Shown: piece by piece, positions 43,243 through 50,709 of the stretch
How the letters are laid out: each line of letters starts with the position of its first letter
Numbering within the stretch: position 1 is the first letter of the stretch
NCBI RefSeq assembly: GCF_002210095.1
Contig: NZ_AQQR01000003.1
Coordinates: 592,489-656,488 of the forward strand
Direction of reading: 5' to 3'
Source of the DNA: Marinibacterium profundimaris
GTDB lineage: Bacteria; Pseudomonadota; Alphaproteobacteria; Rhodobacterales; Rhodobacteraceae
Length of the DNA: 64,000 nucleotides
Position numbers and translations under genes: made by a program
Notes under the pieces: generated by a model
What the model saw: the letters and a program-made list of their open reading frames with translations, nothing else
What the model was told of the DNA's origin: nothing
The model's database searches: none

Positions 43243-43347
43243 GGGATGCTCCGAGTTGGGTTGGCGATATTGAGGTGTTTCGTGGCGTCGTCGACGCGGG
43301 CTGTGCCGTTCACAAAGCCGCCGGGAGGGAGCGAGGCAATAGAACAA

Positions 43348-43386
43348 TAGATTATATTATGACTATAATAATAGTCTTAGATTATA
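43348..43386. promoter_or_regulatory. AT-rich promoter/operator island of the hydantoin cluster
   Basis: In an otherwise GC-rich genome, this stretch has the perfect palindrome GACTATAATAATAGTC (43361-43376), flanked by direct repeats TAGATTATA at 43348 and 43378, exactly 30 bases apart (about three helical turns). TATAAT-like hexamers occur on both strands. It lies upstream of the binding-protein gene, so a promoter with regulator sites is likely. The LysR protein encoded at 36126 is a candidate. Confidence 0.65.
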
Positions 43387-43910
43387 CATCGGCGGCGACG
43401 GGTACGGGCGCCCGATGGCCGGCGTCCGTTTTCGGAGTCCGATAACCCTTTGTGAAGACGTTGATTTTCGCACCACCCAAACGAGCGATACACGCGCTCT
43501 GCCGCGCCGGATGGCAACTGGCGCCCGGCACCGGCGCCCCCTCCGCCGCTGAAGGCACGTGCTGAATTTTCGTGCACTCCGACGCGGCGACGGTCCTCAC
43601 CCCCTCCGGCCAGCGGCCCGGACGACCTTTGCCGTCGCGGGCGACTCCCGTGGCACCCGGCCTTGCCCCCGCCTCGTGGCCGGCCCTCCGGATCGCGGCA
43701 TAGTGAATGCCGGTTTCGTCCCGTCTCTGCGTTGCGAACCAGGCGCCAAGGCCCGGAAAGACCCGCAATTCACCAACTTTTACAGTCTGTTGGCCCGACA
43801 TCGGCGCCCCGCCCGGCGCCGTCGCGCAAGCCGCGCCGCCCGTCTCCGCGGAACAGGCGTCCAAGGACACCGCTATGGGCGCGCGCGCGGTGGGCTGGTA
43901 GGTTTCAGGG
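43387..43910. other. Noncoding region between hydantoin cluster and CrtC-like gene
   Basis: These 524 bases between divergent units hold no open frame with family motifs. A minus-strand frame around 43690-43800 looks protein-like in composition but has no start site or recognisable domain. It presumably carries the promoter of the CrtC-like gene. Confidence 0.5.
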
Positions 43911-45083
43911 ATGACCCGCCGCATCCCACGCTTCACCCCTTTCCGCGCCGCGATGTTCGCAATTCCGGCTGCCATCGCCTGTCTTGCCCTGGCGGTTTTC
44001 CTGCAGCCGGGCCCGAGCCAGGGCGCGCAGGAGGACGACATGTTCGGCGCGGCCGACCTGCAGGACCTGCTGGCCGCTTTCGAAGACGAGCCCTTCGCGC
44101 GGCCCTCCGGCCCCTGGAGCGTGTCCTTGCCGCGGGACTACGGCGCGCATGAGGCGATGCGCGGGGACACGTGGATGATGGCCCTGCATCTCGAAGACGA
44201 GGCCGGCACCCGGATCGGCATGACCTTCGGGCTTGTCCGGCTTGGGCTGAGGGCACAGGCGCCCGGCTCGCAGGCCTCTCCCTGGGCGCTGCGAACGCTT
44301 TACAGAGGCCATCTGAGCCTGGCGGAAGACGGCGCCGCAGCACTTGAGGCCGAGGAACGGTTCAGCCGCGGGGCCGGTGCCGCCGGAGCGGATAGCCCGT
44401 CGCGCAAGCTGTGGCTCGACGACTGGCAGATCGACTATGGCGGCGCTTCCGCGCAAGAGGGCCTGACCCTGTCGGCAAGCGCCAATGGCCTTCCTGTCCG
44501 GCTGCACCTGTCGCCCGCCAAGGCCCCGGTGGCGATGGCCGGCGACGACGGCGCGCCCGTCCGCGGATTCGTGATCCCCAGGCTGAACGTCCAGGGGACC
44601 ATCGGCAAGGCAGAGGCGGAACGCCGTGTCCACGGTGTCGCCTGGCTGGACCGGCTTTGGGGGGACCTGCCCCTGCCCGGCGGCCCGCTGTCGAACCAGC
44701 GGCTGATCCTTCATCTCGACGACGGGACCGATCTGACGCTGTTGCGCACGCAGCGCAGCGACGGGCGCGGATTGGCCACGGTTGAGGGCCTGGCGGTGTT
44801 CCCGGACGGAGAGGCCCTGCCCCTGCCGCCCGACGGGCCCGGGGCGATCGACATGACCGCGACCGCGTCCTGGACAACGCAGGACGGCTCCGCGACCTAT
44901 CCGGTGGCCTGGCAGCTGACCGGGCCGGGGCTTGATCTGACGGTCGCGCCCATGATCGAGAACCAGGACCCCGGCTTCGCGCTTCCCGGTTGGATCGGGG
45001 CCGTCACCGTCTCCGGCCGCCACGACGGCGTTCAGGTGGCGGGCATGGGAACCTTGCAGATGACCGACGGGAGTGCACCATGA
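43911..45083 (+). CDS. CrtC/AttH-like lipocalin-fold protein
   Basis: A 390-residue protein with an N-terminal signal or anchor (AAMFAIPAAIACLALAVFLQ). The body resembles the AttH/carotenoid-1,2-hydratase fold: KLWLDDWQIDYGG near 165 and RRVHGVAWLDRLWGDLPLPG near 245, then RLILHLDDGTDLTLLRTQRS. In relatives it is a secreted or membrane-anchored hydratase-like protein, but no carotenoid gene is near. Its stop overlaps the cytochrome gene by 4 bases, indicating a joint role in the periplasm. Confidence 0.75.
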   Translation: MTRRIPRFTPFRAAMFAIPAAIACLALAVFLQPGPSQGAQEDDMFGAADLQDLLAAFEDEPFARPSGPWSVSLPRDYGAHEAMRGDTWMMALHLEDEAGTRIGMTFGLVRLGLRAQAPGSQASPWALRTLYRGHLSLAEDGAAALEAEERFSRGAGAAGADSPSRKLWLDDWQIDYGGASAQEGLTLSASANGLPVRLHLSPAKAPVAMAGDDGAPVRGFVIPRLNVQGTIGKAEAERRVHGVAWLDRLWGDLPLPGGPLSNQRLILHLDDGTDLTLLRTQRSDGRGLATVEGLAVFPDGEALPLPPDGPGAIDMTATASWTTQDGSATYPVAWQLTGPGLDLTVAPMIENQDPGFALPGWIGAVTVSGRHDGVQVAGMGTLQMTDGSAP

Positions 45084-46516
45084 TCCGGGCGTTCGATGCC
45101 CCCCTCTTGCGGCCACTGTGTCTGATCGTCGCCGCCGCGCCGCTTCTGCTGGCGGGCTGCCGGGACGAAGCCGAGACCGAGGGTGACGCCGCGCGCCACC
45201 GCTCGCCGACCGGCGCCGTGGCACGGTCGGAACAGGCGGCGGGCGATCCGGAAAAAGGCTACGACGCGCTTGTCAACGAACCTTACGTGTCCTGCGGGAT
45301 CCCCTGGTCGGCCTACAGCCGTCTCAATCCGGATCCCGGGCTTTCGGTTCCGGGGCGGACGGGCCGGAATGCCGAATTGCCCTATGCCTCGACCGCCCAT
45401 GTCAACGCCGACGGGGTCGAGATCGTCTCGGGCAATTGCCTGATTTGCCACGCCAACCGGATCGGCGACGAGGTCATCGTGGGCCTGGGCAACGAATTCG
45501 CGGATTTCACACGGGACCCGAGGCGCCTGGCGCTTCAGGCGGCCAATTACGTGCGCGGCGCGCCCGAGACCGCCGCCTGGCAGCACTGGGCCGACCGGGT
45601 CGAGGGCATCGGGCCTTATGTGCAGACCAGGACGGTCGGGGTGAACCCGGCGCCGAACCTGACCTGGGCGCTGATGGCGCATCTTGATCCCGAAACGCTG
45701 GCCTGGTCGCAAGAGCCGCTGATCGCACCGCCGCCCGAGGATCCGATTCCGATCAGCGTGCCGCCCTGGTGGGGGATGCGGAAGAAGAACGCCATGTTCT
45801 ACACCACGATCGGGCGCGGCGATCATGCGCGGTTCATGCTTCTGGCCTCGATGCTCTGCATCGAAAGCCCCGAAGAGGCCGAGGCGATCGCCGGCTATGC
45901 CGAGGACATCCGCGCCTATATCACGTCGCTCGACGCGCCGGACTACCCCTATCCCGTTGACGAGACGCTGGCCGCGCGCGGGGCAGAGATCTTCCAGCGC
46001 GACTGCGCCGCCTGCCATGGCACCTATGGCGAGGACGAGACATACCCCAACCTCGTCATCCCCTACGAGGAGGTCGGCACCGACCCGACCTATGCGGTCG
46101 AACAGACCGACGGGTCGCGCGACCGCTTCTACGACTGGGTCGCGCGGTCCCCCTATGGCGATGACCAAAGCGCCGCTCCGGCGCCGGGATACATCGCCCC
46201 GCCGCTGGACGGCGTCTGGGCGACGGCGCCCTATCTGCACAACGGGTCGGTCCCCAACATGGCGGCGCTGTTGTCCAGCAGCCTCCGCCCGACGTTCTGG
46301 CGGCACCGGACCGACCCGCGCCGCTATGATCCCGAAGTCATGGGCTGGGCGCACGAGGTGCTCGACACCGGTCAGGAAGAAGAGACAGACCCGGACGCCC
46401 GGCGCCTGATCTACGACACCACGCTTCGGGGCTACGCCAATACCGGCCACAGCTATAGCGACGACCTCGACGATGCGTCCGTGCAGGCCCTCATCGAATA
46501 TCTGAAGACCTTGTAG
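45080..46516 (+). CDS. Di-haem c-type cytochrome lipoprotein
   Basis: A 478-residue secreted protein. The signal peptide ends in a lipobox, LLLAGC, with the lipidated cysteine at 27. Two haem c motifs are present, CLICH at about 120 and CAACH near 308. GVWATAPYLHNGSVPNMAAL near 385 is typical of cytochrome c/peroxidase-like proteins. It is anchored in a membrane facing the periplasm and probably transfers electrons or acts as an oxidase. The ATGA overlap couples it to the CrtC-like gene. Substrate and electron partner are unknown. Confidence 0.85.
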   Translation: MIRAFDAPLLRPLCLIVAAAPLLLAGCRDEAETEGDAARHRSPTGAVARSEQAAGDPEKGYDALVNEPYVSCGIPWSAYSRLNPDPGLSVPGRTGRNAELPYASTAHVNADGVEIVSGNCLICHANRIGDEVIVGLGNEFADFTRDPRRLALQAANYVRGAPETAAWQHWADRVEGIGPYVQTRTVGVNPAPNLTWALMAHLDPETLAWSQEPLIAPPPEDPIPISVPPWWGMRKKNAMFYTTIGRGDHARFMLLASMLCIESPEEAEAIAGYAEDIRAYITSLDAPDYPYPVDETLAARGAEIFQRDCAACHGTYGEDETYPNLVIPYEEVGTDPTYAVEQTDGSRDRFYDWVARSPYGDDQSAAPAPGYIAPPLDGVWATAPYLHNGSVPNMAALLSSSLRPTFWRHRTDPRRYDPEVMGWAHEVLDTGQEEETDPDARRLIYDTTLRGYANTGHSYSDDLDDASVQALIEYLKTL

Positions 46517-46746
46517 GGTGCTGCCGCCACAGGGCAGCATGCTAAAGCCGGGACCGCGACGTCACCTTTTGCGGATCCGCAGATGTGGCCCGGCACGGTC
46601 TGGTGGAGCGCTCGGCCCGCTCTCCGCCCTCCCGGCGACGGGGTCGCAACAGGCCCATGCGGCCGACCTGCTGCCATCCTCATGTAGGGGCTTCTCCTGG
46701 TGGGTCCGGGGTATAGACTGTGTCTGCGCACGGCAGGAGGACAGAG

Positions 46747-47016
46747 ATGAAGAATGGCACCATCCCTCTGGCAGACATGAGCCTTACTTTGGTTCCGGCC
46801 GCTCAGGGCGCAAAAATCGCAGGCGGCGACGGGGCGATCCATTACCTGAACCAAACCGCGGCTGCCGTGTGGCTGCTGGCAGACGGCAGCCGCGATGCTG
46901 ACGCCATCGCCGCAGAGATCGCACGCATCTTCCTCCTCTCCGAGCCTCCGACCGAGGACATCACCCGCGCTCTCGATCTTCTGGCGGACAAGGGGCTGCT
47001 TCAGCGAGGCGGATAA
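46747..47016 (+). CDS. PqqD family peptide chaperone
   Basis: An 89-residue PqqD-like protein. The core IHYLNQTAAAVWLLADGSRD, then a helix with DAIAAEIARIF and DITRALDLLADKGLLQ, matches the winged-helix PqqD fold that binds leader peptides of RiPP precursors. GGAGG precedes the ATG at 46747. No radical SAM partner is nearby. Its end overlaps the convergent LicD-like gene by 16 bases. The peptide it chaperones may be the secreted protein at 47751, by position only. Confidence 0.85.
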   Translation: MKNGTIPLADMSLTLVPAAQGAKIAGGDGAIHYLNQTAAAVWLLADGSRDADAIAAEIARIFLLSEPPTEDITRALDLLADKGLLQRGG

Positions 47017-47651
47017 AGAAAAACGAAACAGGCGTACCGGCCCGCCGGATCGGTATGGTCCTTTGGCAGCCGGGGAATCCGCCAGTCGGCGCCAATGCAT
47101 TGCTCAAGCATCCGTTCGGCCTGGCGCGGCACCGCAAAGGGCACGCCCCGCAGCGTTGCCTGACGGAAGGGTCGGATCGCGCGCGAAGGAAGGGTTCCCG
47201 GAAGCGTCGGATAACCGAAAAAACGCGCGCCCGTCACGAAGCCGGTGAAAACCTCGATCCCATGGTCGAAACGGCCGCTTGGAGACCGGACCGCACGCAG
47301 CATGAAGCGGCCCGGAGAGTGCCCCGGCATGATCCGGTCGAAGCCGGCAAAGTGATCGAAGATTCGTTTCCGTTCGCGGGTGACCCCCGCGGCCGAACGT
47401 GCCCGGCTGACATAGGCCACATCGATATCGAAATCGTGCGGAATAAGGTCGCCCTCGCGGATGGCCCCCAGAAGCGTGCCCCAGGTCAGGAACAACTGCA
47501 GGCCGAACTCGACCTGGAACATCAGTTCAACCGATTTCAGCTCCTGGACCAGGGAATCGAGATACTCCGAAGGGTAGTCCATGAACCATTTCGATGGACG
47601 CCCGTAGTGGTCAATCCGTTCGGGATTGTCGGTATAAAGATATACGCTCAT
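47001..47651 (-). CDS. LicD/fukutin-type nucleotidyltransferase-fold protein
   Basis: A 216-residue protein with the LicD signature LTWGTLLGAIREGDLIPHDF followed by DID near residue 70, giving the acidic D-x-D pair. LicD and fukutin relatives transfer phosphocholine, phosphoglycerol or ribitol phosphate from CDP donors to glycans or proteins. It lies between PqqD (convergent, overlapping) and the secreted peptide gene (divergent). A cytidylyltransferase is encoded two genes away, which could supply the CDP donor; this pairing is inferred. Confidence 0.8.
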   Translation of the reverse strand: MSVYLYTDNPERIDHYGRPSKWFMDYPSEYLDSLVQELKSVELMFQVEFGLQLFLTWGTLLGAIREGDLIPHDFDIDVAYVSRARSAAGVTRERKRIFDHFAGFDRIMPGHSPGRFMLRAVRSPSGRFDHGIEVFTGFVTGARFFGYPTLPGTLPSRAIRPFRQATLRGVPFAVPRQAERMLEQCIGADWRIPRLPKDHTDPAGRYACFVFLYPPR

Positions 47652-47716
47652 GGGAAAAATCTACCATCTTTAAAGTTGTGTGCTAGGGTCTGCAAAACAT
47701 GCATCTTTCGTGATGC

Positions 47717-47728
47717 GTTCACGTGAAC
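47717..47728. promoter_or_regulatory. 12-bp perfect palindrome upstream of the secreted-protein gene
   Basis: GTTCACGTGAAC lies 22 bases before the ATG at 47751, in the 99-base divergent gap with the LicD-like gene. It could be a regulator site for both. It occurs once in the window. Confidence 0.4.
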
Positions 47729-47750
47729 TGGACGTATGGGGAGGACTTCG

Positions 47751-48188
47751 ATGGCTGATGGTTCTGATCTCGACCCGAAGCGGCGGACGCTTCTGGCATC
47801 GGTTCTGGCCGGTGGCGCGCTTTATGCTGTTCCAATGATCGCCACGCTCACGTCGGCCACGACTGCGCATGCGGCGGGCAACGGCGGTCGGCCTGAAACG
47901 CCTGGCGCACAGGGTCAGGGACCTGACCGCCGCCCGGCCGAGCCCGGAGAGGGCGGGCGTGGTGTCGATACCGACAGGAACCCCGGCAACGGTCACGACG
48001 GCGGACCCGGGGACGGCGCTGCCGGATCTTCGAGCGATGGCGGAACAGGGGACGGCGCCGGCTCTTCGGAGGGTGGCGGAGCCACAGATGGCGGCGCAAC
48101 GTCGAGCGACGGGGGCTCCGGCTCGGGCGATCCCGTCGCAGGCACTGGCCCGTTCCGGCCATCGGACATCGGACGCGGCTTCGCCTGA
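47751..48188 (+). CDS. RR-signal Gly/Ser/Asp-rich secreted protein, possible modification target
   Basis: A 145-residue protein. It begins with a short charged stretch, then KRRTLLASVLAGGALYAVPM and ATAHA-like TTAHA near 40, a twin-arginine-like signal. The mature 105 residues are low complexity, rich in Gly, Ser, Thr and Asp (GGPGDGAAGSSSDGG and similar), with a short non-repetitive tail PFRPSDIGRGFA. GGGGAGG lies 6 bases before the ATG at 47751; the upstream ATG at 47736 lacks a ribosome site. It is followed 7 bases later by the cytidylyltransferase gene. Many Ser/Thr residues would suit glycosylation or phospho-alditol attachment; no known family was recognised. Confidence 0.7.
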   Translation: MADGSDLDPKRRTLLASVLAGGALYAVPMIATLTSATTAHAAGNGGRPETPGAQGQGPDRRPAEPGEGGRGVDTDRNPGNGHDGGPGDGAAGSSSDGGTGDGAGSSEGGGATDGGATSSDGGSGSGDPVAGTGPFRPSDIGRGFA

Positions 48189-48195
48189 GCCTGAC

Positions 48196-48606
48196 GTGCT
48201 GACGGTTTTCACCGAAGGCGTCTTCGATCTGCTGCATGCCAATCACATGGCGATGCTCCGGCAGGTCCGAAGCATGGGTGATCGCCTGATTGTGGGCGTC
48301 ACACCGGATGCCGACGCTGCGGCCTACAAGCGGGTTCCGATCCTGACGCTCGAGGAACGCATGGAAACGCTGCGGGCGTCAGGCCTGGCCGATGAGGTCG
48401 TCGTATGCCCAACCGCCAACGGAGCGGCTTTGACAGAAGCGTTCCTGAAAGCCCACGACATCGGGCTGGTCGTCTATTCAGGCACCGGCTGGGACGAATT
48501 TTACCGCGTTCCGACAGAGATGGGCATCATGCTGAGACTGCCCTACCGGGGCGGTCTTTGCACCTCGACGATTATCGACCGCATCCGTGCCCGCGACGAT
48601 CTTTGA
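48196..48606 (+). CDS. Cytidylyltransferase-like protein (TagD/GCT type)
   Basis: A 136-residue protein of the glycerol-3-phosphate cytidylyltransferase-like family. The N-terminal EGVFDLLHANHMAML corresponds to G-x-FD-LLH-x-GH, with HANH in place of H-x-GH. The later LPYRGGLCTSTIID corresponds to RTEGISTS. It would make a CDP-linked alcohol from CTP and an alcohol phosphate. The GTG at 48196 is the first plausible start, because the upstream extension runs through the secreted-protein gene; no clear ribosome site is seen. It probably feeds the LicD-like transferase. Confidence 0.75.
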   Translation: MLTVFTEGVFDLLHANHMAMLRQVRSMGDRLIVGVTPDADAAAYKRVPILTLEERMETLRASGLADEVVVCPTANGAALTEAFLKAHDIGLVVYSGTGWDEFYRVPTEMGIMLRLPYRGGLCTSTIIDRIRARDDL

Positions 48607-48899
48607 TCCCGGCCCCGGCAGCCGCTGCCCCATCCACTTGCCGATATGCGAGCCCTGCGATTGCTCCAGGACCAGCTTGTCCCGGTGTTGATCGACGGTT
48701 CGACCTGATGGTGCAGTTCGCAGGTGGTGCGGACCCCTTTGTCCGTTCGCTGCGGTCGGCCCAAAACAACGACAGCGGTTTACGCCGAAACGGCCCGGCA
48801 TCGGGCGAATGCGCGCGGCAATAGCCAGTTTGCTCATTAAGCGAACCTGATAGTCACGGCCGTGATCAATAGCTTAGGTCCACCCAGTTCTCCACTCAG

Positions 48900-49733
48900 C
48901 TACGCGTCCCCCCATAAGGCGACAACCAGGGCCAGTCCTCCGGAAATCAGGACAGCCGATGAAAGTTTCGTCAGCCACGGCAGACCCAGGGCAAGCTTCT
49001 CCAGCCCCACGAAGAGGGCAAGCGCCGCAATCCAGAGCAGGTTCATGACTCCTCCGACAAAAAGCAGCACCATCAAGGCCCAGCAACAGCCCAGGCAGAC
49101 CACCCCATTCTGCATCCCCATGCGAAGCGCACCAAGGAGTCCCGGCTTCCAGTTGTGAAGGAAGAACAGGAATGGATGCTGGCAATGCCGCAGGCAGGCC
49201 TGCTTGAGCGGCGAGACCTGATAGAGGCCCGCACCGACAAGAACCGCCGCCGCCATCGATGCTTGCGAGAACTCCATCATGGCGTTTACCTGACCGAGCG
49301 ACACCAGCCCCCATTGCAGGACCGTTGCGGCGAGGCTGAAACCACCCCAGACCATCAAATACCCGAACAGAAACACCGAAGCGGCGGCAAAGGGGTGGTC
49401 AACCTTGTTATTCTTTCGCACGAGTGTCGTGTAGAACAGGATCGTCGGCGCGGCGCTGGGGACCATCATTGCGACCATCATGACCCACCACATCATGAAG
49501 ACCAGCACCCCGTAGCGCGGCGTCCACGCGACCGATGCCATCATCATGTCCGGCATCCTGACCACCATACTGGTCATCTCGATGGCGGACATCGGCATAC
49601 CTATCCCGGTGACGGTATAGGCCGCCGCGATCATCACCACGGTGACAAGCCCGGCCATGGTGATGAAACGGTCCCGCTTTAGCGTACGTTCGAAAGGGCC
49701 TCCATCATTCGCGCGTGCGCCACGCCCGTTCAT
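48900..49733 (-). CDS. DUF2182 integral membrane protein
   Basis: A 277-residue membrane protein with about six or seven helices. Methionine-rich stretches (FMMWWVMMVAMMVPSAAP) and CLRHCQHP plus VCLGCCW cysteine motifs are typical of DUF2182, predicted to bind metal. The ATG at 49733 is used; a TTG at 49748 would overlap the DUF1326 gene. It forms a fixed pair with the DUF1326 gene upstream. Function is unknown; copper or other metal handling has been suggested by residue content only. Confidence 0.85.
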   Translation of the reverse strand: MNGRGARANDGGPFERTLKRDRFITMAGLVTVVMIAAAYTVTGIGMPMSAIEMTSMVVRMPDMMMASVAWTPRYGVLVFMMWWVMMVAMMVPSAAPTILFYTTLVRKNNKVDHPFAAASVFLFGYLMVWGGFSLAATVLQWGLVSLGQVNAMMEFSQASMAAAVLVGAGLYQVSPLKQACLRHCQHPFLFFLHNWKPGLLGALRMGMQNGVVCLGCCWALMVLLFVGGVMNLLWIAALALFVGLEKLALGLPWLTKLSSAVLISGGLALVVALWGDA

Positions 49734-49744
49734 GCCCGGCCCGT

Positions 49745-50359
49745 TCAAGCAGACCAGGCAAACGGGGCGAAGTGCCCGTTCCTGGAACCGGTGGCATCGT
49801 CCCAGTCAATCCCGAACGCATTGAAACGGCTGTTCAACGCCTTGGCGAGGGCAAGGCTCGTGCTGACCGGGTGGGGAACGTTTTCGATCCTGACAGGGCC
49901 GCCGTCCGGAAGAGCGCTGGTGATCACCTCGATCTGCTGGTCGACCATGTCGCCGGCCGACACGGATATCCTGTTGCCGTCGGACACAAAATGGATTGGG
50001 CGTTTCTCCATACCGGCCACTTCGCCGACAAGCGGTCCCAAAGCCTCCATCGGACCACCGGCCGCCCCTGTCGCGATGTCACCGATCGCGGCCGTCTGTT
50101 CATCGCTGGCCTTCTCATCCACGATCAGACCGACCTTGATGTTCCCGTCAGCCATTGCGCCGGGCGCATGCAAAAGGACGATGAAACTCAGGCCGTCCAG
50201 CGAAACCCCGTCCTTTTCGCCCTTGGTGATTTTCATCGCGATCGCCGCCTTGCAATCGCCTTCTGTCGGGACCGCCGTCAGATTTGACGTGATGCAAGGG
50301 CACAGGAAATCGCAGTTGCAGGTCTCCATGTAGTCGCCCTCGATGTGCCATTCAGCCAT
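49745..50359 (-). CDS. DUF1326 protein
   Basis: A 204-residue protein with the N-terminal EGDYMETCNCDFLCPC, a four-cysteine pattern conserved in DUF1326. No signal peptide is seen. The gene ends 12 bases before the DUF2182 ATG, so the two are cotranscribed. The cysteine cluster suggests metal or redox binding. I know no established activity. Confidence 0.85.
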   Translation of the reverse strand: MAEWHIEGDYMETCNCDFLCPCITSNLTAVPTEGDCKAAIAMKITKGEKDGVSLDGLSFIVLLHAPGAMADGNIKVGLIVDEKASDEQTAAIGDIATGAAGGPMEALGPLVGEVAGMEKRPIHFVSDGNRISVSAGDMVDQQIEVITSALPDGGPVRIENVPHPVSTSLALAKALNSRFNAFGIDWDDATGSRNGHFAPFAWSA

Positions 50360-50709
50360 TGTCTTTCCTCCCTGACCAGCGTCAGGATAGCACGTCGGAC
50401 CAATTCATGCACGCGTGTGGTCGACAGGCGGGGAAGTCTCCTTGTGAATTTAGGATCTTAGACACCTGCCTGACTGATGTCCGTGGCGGCCGCGAAAAGC
50501 AGTCGCGGCAGGTCGGCAGGCACTCCGAAAACCACGCACGACCGGCCTGCGCCCATGGTACCGAAGAAGCCGTTCCCGGCCAGGAAAGCGAGGCGATCGA
50601 CCGTTTGAAGCAGCGCATGATGACGGTCGCTGCGGGGCGGCGCTGCCGGCCTCGAACAGCCTCTGCAGAAGGGCGTCCGCCGGTGCGGAACCCGCGGTGC
50701 ATCCACCTG
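50360..50709. other. Intergenic region between DUF1326 and GcvT-like genes
   Basis: These 350 bases have no gene with recognisable motifs; open frames are arginine-rich artefacts of GC content. The promoter for the DUF1326/DUF2182 pair should lie here. Confidence 0.5.

Noticed and set aside
43382..44041. 219-codon minus-strand open frame in the 43387-43910 gap
   Set aside because: Part of it has a protein-like look, but there is no ribosome site or recognisable domain, and it runs into the CrtC-like gene.
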